Shown here: piece by piece, positions 6,786 through 13,047 of the stretch
How positions within the stretch are numbered: position 1 is the first letter of the stretch
Layout of the letters: each line of letters opens with the position of its first letter
Source: an uncultured Neomegalonema sp.
GTDB lineage: Bacteria > Pseudomonadota > Alphaproteobacteria > Rhodobacterales > Rhodobacteraceae
Direction: 5' to 3'
Assembly (NCBI GenBank): GCA_937958345.1
Contig: CALGNW010000291.1
Coordinates: forward strand, 1 to 13,047
Length of the DNA: 13,047 nt
Notes under the pieces: generated by a model
Seen by the model: only the letters and a program-made list of their open reading frames with translations
Databases searched by the model: none
Told to the model about the DNA's origin: nothing
Made by a program: the position numbers and the translations under genes

Positions 6786-9693
6786 CACCGACGGAATAGC
6801 CGAGCCGATCCGCGAAGAACATCGCCGGATGCGCCCGTCGCTTGTCTGGCTCGCACCCTTGATTGCGCTGGCGGTGTCGCTGGGCATTGCTTGGTCAACA
6901 TGGTCGGGCAGGGGTCCGCTGGTCGAGGTCGTGCTGGCCAGTGCTTCGGGGCTGGAGGCCGGTAAAACACCGCTTAAACACAAGGACGTTGAAATCGGCA
7001 CTGTCGAGGATATCGGCTTTACCGACGGACTGAAGGACGTCCTTGCCTCGATCCGGGTCGGAAAGGAATTCGCACCTTACTTCGACGAATCCGCACAGTT
7101 CTGGGTCGTCCGCCCGCAGGTAAGTACACGGGGAATTTCCGGCCTCGATACCGTCCTCTCAGGGCCGTACATCGAGGTCGCGTGGGACGGCAACAGAGGC
7201 TCGGAAAAGCGACGCTTTACAGCCCTCAAGGACATCCCGCTGTCAAAGCCGAGCGATCCCGGCATGCGCCTGCGTCTGCGCGCAAGTGACGGCGGCTCCA
7301 TGAGCGTTGGCGCTCCGATCCTTTATAGACGGATCGAGGTTGGCCGGATCGAAAGCAAAGAGCTTTCCCCCGACGGCGAGCGTGTTGATTTCAGCATCTT
7401 CATCAACGCGCCCTATGACCGGCTGATGACCTCCGGCACACGGTTCTGGAACCTGTCGGGCATCGCGGTGGAAATCGGCACCGAAGGCGCAAAACTCAAG
7501 GTCGATTCCCTCGCGTCTTTGCTTCAGGGCGGTGTATCGTTCGATACCGTGACAACAGACGGCGTACCCGCCGAACCGCTGCAATCCTTTGTTTTGTACG
7601 AAACCGAGGCACAGGCGCGGCGCAGCGTCTTCAACGATGACCCGAGCTCGCAACTGCGGTTGAGCGTCGAATTCGAAAGTTCGGTGCGCGGCCTCAGCAT
7701 CGGGGCACCGGTTGAATATCGCGGCCTGCGCGTCGGCGAAGTGACCGACGTATCGGCGAAACTGCGCGAGAATGCGCAGGGCGACAATGCGATCTCGCTG
7801 ATTGTGACCATCGTAATTTCGCCTTCCCGACTGGGCCTGGAGACAAGCCAGCGCGAAGATTCCATCGACTTTCTCAAACGCGGCGTGCGGCGCGGCCTGC
7901 GCGCTCAACTGAAAAGCGCAAGCCTTCTAACCGGCGCGCTGTTTGTGGAACTGATCGAACAACCTGATGCCCCCGTCGCGCTTCTGGACGAACTGGCCTC
8001 GCCCTATCCGCGCCTGCCGAGTGTCCCGTCCGAATTTGACGACTTCACAGCCTCCGCCGAGGGCGTCCTGAATCGGATCAACGGCCTGCCGATTGAAGAG
8101 ATGATGTTCTCGGCCACCGAGCTGCTGCGCAACCTCAACGCTCTGGCCAGCGCCGAGGCGACGACCGATGTGCCGAAGAACCTGAACGGTCTGCTGGCGG
8201 ATGCCCGCGGCTTGCTGGGCGATCCCGACCTGCAAAAGGCCCCCGCCGACCTCGCAGCGACATTGCAGGCCGCCCGTGCGGTCATGGAGGAGGTCCAAAA
8301 GGTCGGAGCGGCTGAGGCGCTGGTCGCCGCCCTCGAGAATGCCAGCACCGCCGCTCAGGCGTTCACGGCCATGTCTGTCGGCATGCCTGCACTGATTGCC
8401 TCTGCAACGGCCTTTTCGGACGATCTGAACGATGTGCCGATTGCGGATCTGGTCGCCACCGCCACGACGCTGCTCGAGAATGCGGATAAACTGTTCACAG
8501 CCGAGGGCGTGACCGACATTCCCGCCAACCTCAATGCAAGCATCACCAGCCTGCGCGAAATCCTCGAAGGGTTGCGCGAGGCAGAAACGGCAAAAACTCT
8601 GCAATCTGTTCTGGTCGCCTCGCGCGAGGCCGCCGAACGTGTCACCGCCGCCTCCGTCAACATTCCCGGCATGGTGCAAACCATGACCGGAATCGCAGAC
8701 ACGGTGAATGACCTGCCCTTCGAGGATCTGGTCCTCGCTGCCACAAACCTTGTCGAAAGCGCAGACTCGCTGGTGGCAAGCGAGGGTCTGCAAGCCGCCC
8801 CCCAGGCATTGGCCGACGCTCTGGATGCAGCTCGCGCCCTGCTGGTCGATCTCAAAGACGCAGGCGCAGCGGAGAATCTGTCCCAAGCCCTCAAGGCCGC
8901 CCGTGAAGCGGCAACCGCATTTGCCGCCGCCGCCGAAGGCACACCGCAACTGATTGCGCGCTTCGAGGCGATTGCGGCGAATGTTCAGGAACTGCCGCTC
9001 GACGCGTTGCTTGGCTCGGTCCAGTCGCTGGTCGAGGATGCCAATACGATTGTCGCAAGTCAGGGGATGCAGCAGGCGCCGCAGGCATTGGCCGATACCC
9101 TTAACGCCGCCCGCGCGCTGATGGTTGATTTGCAACGGGCAGACACCGCACAAAAACTCTCCGACGCGCTTGTCGCCGCACAGGGCGCCGCCCAAAATGT
9201 CAGCGGCGCGGTGCAGGGCGTACCGCTGCTGTCGATGCGTCTGACCGAGCTGGCGGAAAAGGCGACCGCCATGCCGATCGAGGGCTTGCTCGCCTCGGCA
9301 ACCCTCGTTCTGGATGATGCGGACCGAATTCTGAGCGCACCGGGCGCGGAACAAATCCCCGGTTCGATTACCGCCGCGCTGGATCAGGTCCGCTCGCTGG
9401 TCATCGAATTGCGCCAGAGCGGAACCGCGACCAACGTCAACGGCGCGCTGGTTTCCGTCGCGCAGGCGGGACAATCGTTCCAGACTCTCTCGCAAAACCT
9501 TTCGGTTTTGATTCCGAAACTTACCGCCGTAGCCGAAAGCGCGGATTCGGTCTTGTCCTCGGTCGATGTCGGATCGGAATTGAACTACGAGGCCGCGACG
9601 GCCCTGCGCGAGGTCCGCGATGCCGCCCGCGCCATCACCGCCCTCGCCGCCACGGTCGAGCGGCGTCCGAACTCACTGTTGTTGGGAAAATAA
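6778..9693 (+). CDS. pqiB: PqiB-type MCE (MlaD family) lipid transport protein with giant repeat tail
   Basis: Inner-membrane-anchored periplasmic MCE protein of 971 aa; E. coli PqiB has about 546. A short cytoplasmic start is followed by one membrane segment (22-40, LVWLAPLIALAVSLGIAWS) and three MCE domains at about 46-137, 161-257 and 291-396. Each has the family pattern of a glycine-rich loop and (H/Y)xxxEVG-type strand, for example LKHKDVEIGTV, ILYRRIEVGRI and VEYRGLRVGEV. In E. coli PqiB three hexameric MCE rings stack and end in a coiled-coil needle that forms a lipid tunnel. Here everything after residue about 430 is Ala-rich helix: five tandem units of 93 residues (the first 116) and a 47-residue tail. 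The start ATG overlaps the pqiA stop. PqiC follows 1 base after the stop. Family assignment is firm; the role of the tail is inferred. Confidence 0.94.
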   Translation: MSDTDGIAEPIREEHRRMRPSLVWLAPLIALAVSLGIAWSTWSGRGPLVEVVLASASGLEAGKTPLKHKDVEIGTVEDIGFTDGLKDVLASIRVGKEFAPYFDESAQFWVVRPQVSTRGISGLDTVLSGPYIEVAWDGNRGSEKRRFTALKDIPLSKPSDPGMRLRLRASDGGSMSVGAPILYRRIEVGRIESKELSPDGERVDFSIFINAPYDRLMTSGTRFWNLSGIAVEIGTEGAKLKVDSLASLLQGGVSFDTVTTDGVPAEPLQSFVLYETEAQARRSVFNDDPSSQLRLSVEFESSVRGLSIGAPVEYRGLRVGEVTDVSAKLRENAQGDNAISLIVTIVISPSRLGLETSQREDSIDFLKRGVRRGLRAQLKSASLLTGALFVELIEQPDAPVALLDELASPYPRLPSVPSEFDDFTASAEGVLNRINGLPIEEMMFSATELLRNLNALASAEATTDVPKNLNGLLADARGLLGDPDLQKAPADLAATLQAARAVMEEVQKVGAAEALVAALENASTAAQAFTAMSVGMPALIASATAFSDDLNDVPIADLVATATTLLENADKLFTAEGVTDIPANLNASITSLREILEGLREAETAKTLQSVLVASREAAERVTAASVNIPGMVQTMTGIADTVNDLPFEDLVLAATNLVESADSLVASEGLQAAPQALADALDAARALLVDLKDAGAAENLSQALKAAREAATAFAAAAEGTPQLIARFEAIAANVQELPLDALLGSVQSLVEDANTIVASQGMQQAPQALADTLNAARALMVDLQRADTAQKLSDALVAAQGAAQNVSGAVQGVPLLSMRLTELAEKATAMPIEGLLASATLVLDDADRILSAPGAEQIPGSITAALDQVRSLVIELRQSGTATNVNGALVSVAQAGQSFQTLSQNLSVLIPKLTAVAESADSVLSSVDVGSELNYEAATALREVRDAARAITALAATVERRPNSLLLGK
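8086..9549 (+). repeat. Five tandem ~93-residue (279-bp) units in the PqiB C-terminus
   Basis: Unit boundaries are 8086-8433 (116 codons), 8434-8712, 8713-8991, 8992-9270 and 9271-9549 (93 codons each, no gaps). Each starts with a (L/V/M)P(I/F/L)(E/A/D)xL motif followed by a helix such as ATxLLExAD. A mid-unit P at position 30 is next, then an Ala-rich helix containing AARALLVDL-like text. Positions about 51-70 read like GAAENLSQALKAAREAA, and a second proline sits near position 78 in units 2-4. Third codon positions differ widely between units, so the duplications are old and kept at protein level. Unit 1 contains an extra 23 codons. Confidence 0.9.
8167..8304 (+). repeat. Internal 23-residue duplication in repeat unit 1 of PqiB
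   Basis: Residues 464-486 (bases 8167-8235, beginning DVPKNLNGLLADARGLL) and 487-509 (bases 8236-8304, beginning KAPADLAATLQAARAVM) are adjacent, gap-free copies. Both align with the single segment AAPQALADALDAARALL of units 3 and 4. They account exactly for the 116 versus 93 residue length of unit 1. Confidence 0.75.
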
Positions 9694-9694
9694 A

Positions 9695-10279
9695 ATGCGT
9701 GTTCTCGGTATTGGTTTGATCACCGGCCTGCTGGCGCTCGGGGCCTGCGCCTCGACGCCCGATCCGACATATTATCTGCTGCCCTCGCCCGAGGTTGCCG
9801 CAGGCACTCCCTATACCGGCGGGACCATTGCTGTGCGCGAAATTGCTCTGCCGCTTTACGCGCGGGCACAACAGGTCGCGTCACTGGCCGCAGACGGGTC
9901 CGTTATCTTGTCGGACGATCACCGCTGGGCCGACGAACCGGCCCGCGCCTCGACACGCACATTCGTGTCGGCACTGAAACAAACTACCGGCGCACCGATT
10001 GTCGCCGAGCCATGGCCCGCAAGCGTATCGCCGGCCATCCGTATCGACGTTACTGTTGATCGCCTGATTGGCGACATCGACGGCGGAGCGTTGGAATTTA
10101 CCGGACAATACCGCATTGTCCGCACGGGCGGCGGAGACGGCGATCAGGACAGCTTTCGTCACCGCATCCCGATTGGCGGATCGGGCTATAAGGCACTGGC
10201 CGCCGCACATTCGAACGCCATTGCAAATCTGGCGCAGGACATCGCAAAGCGCATTGCCGCAGGCGATGCCGGATCGTAA
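9695..10279 (+). CDS. pqiC: PqiC, ABC-type transport auxiliary lipoprotein
   Basis: Outer-membrane lipoprotein of 194 aa from the PqiC/DUF330 family, the partner that receives the PqiB needle at the outer membrane in E. coli. The signal peptide MRVLGIGLITGLLALGAC ends in the lipobox LGAC with C18 as the lipidated residue. PTYYLLPSP just after it, VREIALPLYARAQQV and RWADEPARASTRTF are family hallmarks, and the C-terminal LAAAHSNAIANLAQDIAKRI helix is usual. The ATG at 9695 lies 1 base after the pqiB stop with GGGA a few bases before. An upstream in-frame ATG at 9620 would sit within pqiB and bury the signal peptide, so it was not used. Its end faces the transglycosylase gene 21 bases away, and no convincing terminator was seen between them. 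Confidence 0.93.
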   Translation: MRVLGIGLITGLLALGACASTPDPTYYLLPSPEVAAGTPYTGGTIAVREIALPLYARAQQVASLAADGSVILSDDHRWADEPARASTRTFVSALKQTTGAPIVAEPWPASVSPAIRIDVTVDRLIGDIDGGALEFTGQYRIVRTGGGDGDQDSFRHRIPIGGSGYKALAAAHSNAIANLAQDIAKRIAAGDAGS

Positions 10280-10300
10280 CGCCGCGTCCCGTGCGTACCC

Positions 10301-12238
10301 TCAGCGAAGGCGCGCACGGTAAACCGCGACATTCTCCAGCACACGCTGGACGTAGTTGCGGGTTTCATGGAACGGAATACGCTCGATCCAATCGACCATA
10401 TTGATTTCGCCGCGACGCGGATCGCCATTACGCTCGATCCAATCGTCAATGCGGCTCGGTCCGGCATTATACGACGCAATCGCCATCGGGTACGAACCCT
10501 CAAACCGGTCCAGCATTTTCGATAGATAGCACTGGCCGATAATCGCATTGTAATCGCGGTCAGAACCCAGCCGCGCGCGTGAATACCGCAAACCTGCTGC
10601 ACCGACGGTGCGTTTTGCCGTTCCCGGCATCACCTGCATAACCCCCTGCGCCCCGGCCGAGCTGCCTGCCTTCGGATCAAATCCGCTTTCCTGCCGCGCA
10701 ATCGCCAATGTCAGCGCCCGCTCGGGCGGTTTCATCCCCTTACAGCCCTGAACCGGCAACCGCACCAGCGGGTGCGAGATTTCGGGAACGAAGATTCCTC
10801 GCTCGCGGACTTTGCGGCTCATACCAATCGAGATTCGAAATGCGCCCTGCTGTTCGGCGATTAATCCGAGGGCCTTTACCTCATTGGCATTCTGACAAGT
10901 CTTGGCGGCGTCATAGAAAAAGTTCCGTGCCGGAACCACCGCCCCGCCCAGCGCCAGCGCCGCGCCGACCGCGACACGCGGATCTTGGTTACAGGGACCG
11001 GAGGCAGCCTGAATCGGCGGCGGAATATCAAGGCGCGGTTTTCCCGTCAGACGTTCAGAGGCCAGTTGCCCGTAGAACGCACTTTGATAGCGTGCGCCTT
11101 CACCGCGCCATTGCGCGGCCCCGCTGTCATCACCGATCGCGGCGGCGGCTTCGCCCGCCCAGAATGCCGCACGGGCCTTGCTGACAGGTGTTCTGACACC
11201 CTCGTGCAGACGCGTAAAATGCGACAGCGCGCGGTTCGGATCATCCAGCTTGCGCAGGGCAATCCAACCGGCAATCCACTCCATATCCGCGAAATACTTG
11301 CCCTCGGTCAGGCCGTGGCCCGCCGCCAGCGCATAGGCGCGCCGGTTTTTCTTTTTGTCGAGGGACTCGCGAACAAACAATGCGCGCTCGTCGCCCCATT
11401 TTTCCGCCCTGCCCAAACGCCGCTTGCCCGACATTTCAAGCATCATATCCTCGGCGCCGGTCCGCAGGCCGCGTTTTTTCCGCCAGACCATGCGGGCATA
11501 GCCAAGGCCGGGATCATCGCGGAGAACCGCAGGAACCGCCTTGACCAGCCGGTCCACGCCATCATCATTTTTCAACAACGCGATGCGGGCATTCGCCAGC
11601 GCCCGCGCCGGGCCGGACGCGCGGCGCAGCTGACGCCTCGCCGGTGTCAGGCGGGTACGCCAGATCAGATTGTCCAAACGCTGATCGTGCAGCGGATTGA
11701 GAACCCGACCGAACTTGCTGGCAAGACGGCCTTCGAATTCCGCCGTCATGTCTTTGTTCAGCCAAGCATCTTTCGCAATCTCGTTCGCAAGCTGGGTCTG
11801 TCCCAAAGCCAACAACGCCTCGGCATAGAGGGCCGCGCCCTTGCCGGTATGAGGTGCATGACGGCCAAAGAAGTTCACCAGCTTTTGCGCAGGAAACATT
11901 CCGGGCCGCAGTGCAGCCTCGCCCTGAGCCTGAATGCGGCGCTCGTCAGGCCAATCGGGATGTGCCTCGACCCAAACCGCCATACGCTCGAAGTTATCGA
12001 TGCCCGGCTGGCGCAGGCGCAGCCACTCATAGGCTTGCATCGCCACGGGATCGCGCAAAGATTGCGCGGCGCTGCGGGCGGCGGTCCATCGCTTGGCCTT
12101 CGCATTGGAGACAACACGCTCCATCGCCTCGGCACGGGGTCCGTTCGGAGTCGACGCTGCACCGGTTTGCGCACCGACGGCCAGGCAAACGCCCAAAAAT
12201 ACCGCCGTAAAACGGTTCAAGTTCTCAAATCGGGTCAT
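10301..12238 (-). CDS. Soluble-type lytic murein transglycosylase (SLT family)
   Basis: Periplasmic transglycosylase of 645 aa that cleaves the MurNAc-GlcNAc bond of peptidoglycan with 1,6-anhydro product formation. The N-terminus has a Sec signal (hydrophobic FTAVFLGVCLAVGA, then AQTGAAS). Residues about 30-490 form the helical superhelix seen in Slt70, including EWIAGWIALRKLDDPNRALSHF. The catalytic SLT domain (about 500-640) has E517 in ARQESGF, GVMQVMPGTA (532-541), ASYNAGP (588-594) and IPFHETRNYVQRVLEN near the end. The start at 12238 was chosen because the signal peptide follows it directly and AGG lies 5 bases upstream; a longer frame to 12364 adds 42 unrelated residues. Convergent with pqiC and divergent from dapA. 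Confidence 0.94.
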   Translation of the reverse strand: MTRFENLNRFTAVFLGVCLAVGAQTGAASTPNGPRAEAMERVVSNAKAKRWTAARSAAQSLRDPVAMQAYEWLRLRQPGIDNFERMAVWVEAHPDWPDERRIQAQGEAALRPGMFPAQKLVNFFGRHAPHTGKGAALYAEALLALGQTQLANEIAKDAWLNKDMTAEFEGRLASKFGRVLNPLHDQRLDNLIWRTRLTPARRQLRRASGPARALANARIALLKNDDGVDRLVKAVPAVLRDDPGLGYARMVWRKKRGLRTGAEDMMLEMSGKRRLGRAEKWGDERALFVRESLDKKKNRRAYALAAGHGLTEGKYFADMEWIAGWIALRKLDDPNRALSHFTRLHEGVRTPVSKARAAFWAGEAAAAIGDDSGAAQWRGEGARYQSAFYGQLASERLTGKPRLDIPPPIQAASGPCNQDPRVAVGAALALGGAVVPARNFFYDAAKTCQNANEVKALGLIAEQQGAFRISIGMSRKVRERGIFVPEISHPLVRLPVQGCKGMKPPERALTLAIARQESGFDPKAGSSAGAQGVMQVMPGTAKRTVGAAGLRYSRARLGSDRDYNAIIGQCYLSKMLDRFEGSYPMAIASYNAGPSRIDDWIERNGDPRRGEINMVDWIERIPFHETRNYVQRVLENVAVYRARLR

Positions 12239-12276
12239 GTTCGCCTGTTTCCACAGTGAGTGGTTTCTTGGACGTA

Positions 12277-12291
12277 CAATATCAAATATTG
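12277..12291. promoter_or_regulatory. AT-rich palindrome in the slt/dapA divergent region
   Basis: CAATATCAAATATTG is a perfect 6-base inverted repeat with a 3-base centre, overlapping a second one (TCAA-ATA-TTGA at 12282-12292). It lies 39-53 bases upstream of the transglycosylase start in GC-rich surroundings. On that strand TATTGT at 12277-12282 could serve as a weak -10. It may be an operator or simply promoter sequence; the binding protein is unknown. Confidence 0.35.
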
Positions 12292-12397
12292 ACGGGTCGT
12301 GAAAGCGCGCCATCTGCGGCGCTGCGGGTAGTTTCCTTTGTCGCGTTGATCGCTTAGGGTCCATCTCTCCGAAATTTGAAATGAGAGTGTCTGAACG

Positions 12398-13047
12398 ATG
12401 TCTTCCCTTTCCTTAGCCGAGCGTTTCCGAGGGTCCATGCCCGCACTGGTCACGCCGTTCAAGAACGGCAAGGTAGACGAGGATACGCTCAAACAGCTGA
12501 TCGAATGGCAAATTGCCGAGGGCAGTCACGGAATCGTGCCCGTCGGGACAACCGGCGAGTCGCCCACCCTGACCCACGAAGAGCACGAACTGGTCATCAG
12601 GATCACCGTCGAGACGGTCGCAGGCCGCGTTCCCGTGATGGCGGGCGCGGGATCGAACAACACTGCCGAAGCCATCCGCTTTATGAAGCACGCCGCAGAT
12701 GTCGGTGCGGATGCGGCTCTGGTCGTCACGCCCTATTACAACAAGCCGACCCAGCGGATGCTTTATGAGCATTATAAGGCGCTGCATGACGCGGCGGATC
12801 TGCCCATTTTTATCTATAATATCCCCGGTCGCTCGGTCGTTGATATGACCACCGAAACGATGGTGGAGCTGTTTAAGCTGCCGCGCATTGTCGGAATCAA
12901 AGATGCGGGCGGGGATGTCGGGAAGGTTGCCGAACAGCGCATGGCGATGGGGCCGGAATTCATCCAATTCTCTGCCGAAGACCCGACAGCGGTTGGCTAT
13001 AACGCGATGGGCGGGATCGGCTGTGTTTCTGTCACCGCCAATGTCGC
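12398..13047 (+). CDS. dapA: 4-hydroxy-tetrahydrodipicolinate synthase (N-terminal 216 residues; cut by window edge)
   Basis: Cytoplasmic TIM-barrel aldolase that condenses pyruvate with aspartate semialdehyde, the first committed step to diaminopimelate and lysine. 216 codons are visible out of about 290-300 usual. FRGSMPALVTPF (10-21) is the family start, PVGTTGESPTL holds T51 and T52, IFIYNIPGRS holds Y140 and R145, and GIKDAGG holds the Schiff-base lysine K168. GAGAG 10 bases before the ATG at 12398 supports this start. An ATG at 12437 would remove the conserved FRGS, so it is less likely. Divergent from the transglycosylase gene across 159 bases. The 3' end lies beyond base 13047. Confidence 0.96.
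   Translation, partial: MSSLSLAERFRGSMPALVTPFKNGKVDEDTLKQLIEWQIAEGSHGIVPVGTTGESPTLTHEEHELVIRITVETVAGRVPVMAGAGSNNTAEAIRFMKHAADVGADAALVVTPYYNKPTQRMLYEHYKALHDAADLPIFIYNIPGRSVVDMTTETMVELFKLPRIVGIKDAGGDVGKVAEQRMAMGPEFIQFSAEDPTAVGYNAMGGIGCVSVTANV

Noticed and set aside
7927..9495. 522-codon open frame on the minus strand opposite the pqiB repeats
   Set aside because: It is antisense to a clearly conserved MCE protein, rich in Cys, Gly, Arg and Gln with no recognisable domain. Its length comes from the biased codon use and repeated sequence of pqiB.
8086..9549. CRISPR-like or mobile repeat array
   Set aside because: The period is 279 bases, in frame and similar at protein level with diverged third codon positions. 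This is an internal protein repeat, not a DNA element.
10289..10319. Hairpin CCGTGCG / CGCACGG between the convergent pqiC and transglycosylase genes as a bidirectional terminator
   Set aside because: The loop is 17 bases and neither flank is T-rich. It also lies largely inside the transglycosylase coding end, so it is not supported as an intrinsic terminator.
10985..12259. 424-codon open frame on the plus strand opposite the transglycosylase gene
   Set aside because: The minus strand carries the SLT catalytic motifs and signal peptide. The plus-strand product has no family pattern and is a composition effect of high-GC DNA.
12239..12397. Lysine riboswitch or attenuator in the dapA leader
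   Set aside because: The leader region is too short and lacks the multi-helix layout of a lysine riboswitch. Only a 5-base GCGCC/GGCGC hairpin (12307-12322) is visible, without a T-run.

Overview
The window looks like chromosomal DNA of an alphaproteobacterium, most likely a Rhodobacterales/Rhodobacteraceae member. This rests on the high-GC codon usage, the gene families present (PqiA split into two genes followed by PqiB and PqiC; a Wza-like export lipoprotein; an SLT-family transglycosylase divergent from dapA) and a perfect TTAA-N7-TTAA box of the alphaproteobacterial CtrA type. No tRNA, rRNA, CRISPR array, insertion sequence or phage gene was found. No stretch without a gene exceeds about 225 bases.

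Layout. (1) Bases 1-1899, minus strand: glutaryl-CoA dehydrogenase (gcdH), followed one base later by a carbon-nitrogen hydrolase that runs off the left edge. The hydrolase resembles 5-aminovaleramidase (DavA), so the pair suggests lysine/5-aminovalerate/glutarate catabolism. (2) Bases 1900-2123: a shared divergent control region with an inverted repeat on the gcdH side and a CtrA-like box on the other. (3) Bases 2124-5508, plus strand: a Wza-like polysaccharide-export lipoprotein with a long coiled coil between its two SLBB domains, a rho-independent terminator, then a bifunctional GDP-mannose pyrophosphorylase/phosphomannose isomerase. (4) Bases 5548-10279, plus strand: a tightly packed pqiA-pqiA-pqiB-pqiC operon for MCE-type lipid transport between the membranes. 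No terminator was seen between it and manC. (5) Bases 10301-12238, minus strand: a periplasmic Slt70-type lytic transglycosylase, convergent with pqiC. (6) Bases 12398-13047, plus strand: the N-terminal two thirds of dapA (4-hydroxy-tetrahydrodipicolinate synthase), which feeds diaminopimelate to peptidoglycan and lysine.

Most of the window is cell-envelope biology: capsule/EPS export and precursor supply, phospholipid traffic and peptidoglycan turnover and synthesis. The most unusual points are two envelope proteins that have gained long helical extensions. PqiB carries about 535 residues after its three MCE domains, made largely of five tandem units with an exact 93-residue period; the first unit has an extra internal 23-residue duplication. 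The Wza-like protein carries about 185 residues of Ala/Arg/Glu heptads between its SLBB domains. Both would plausibly lengthen a structure that crosses the periplasm. Functions are assigned from motifs and remembered family sequences; no database search was run.
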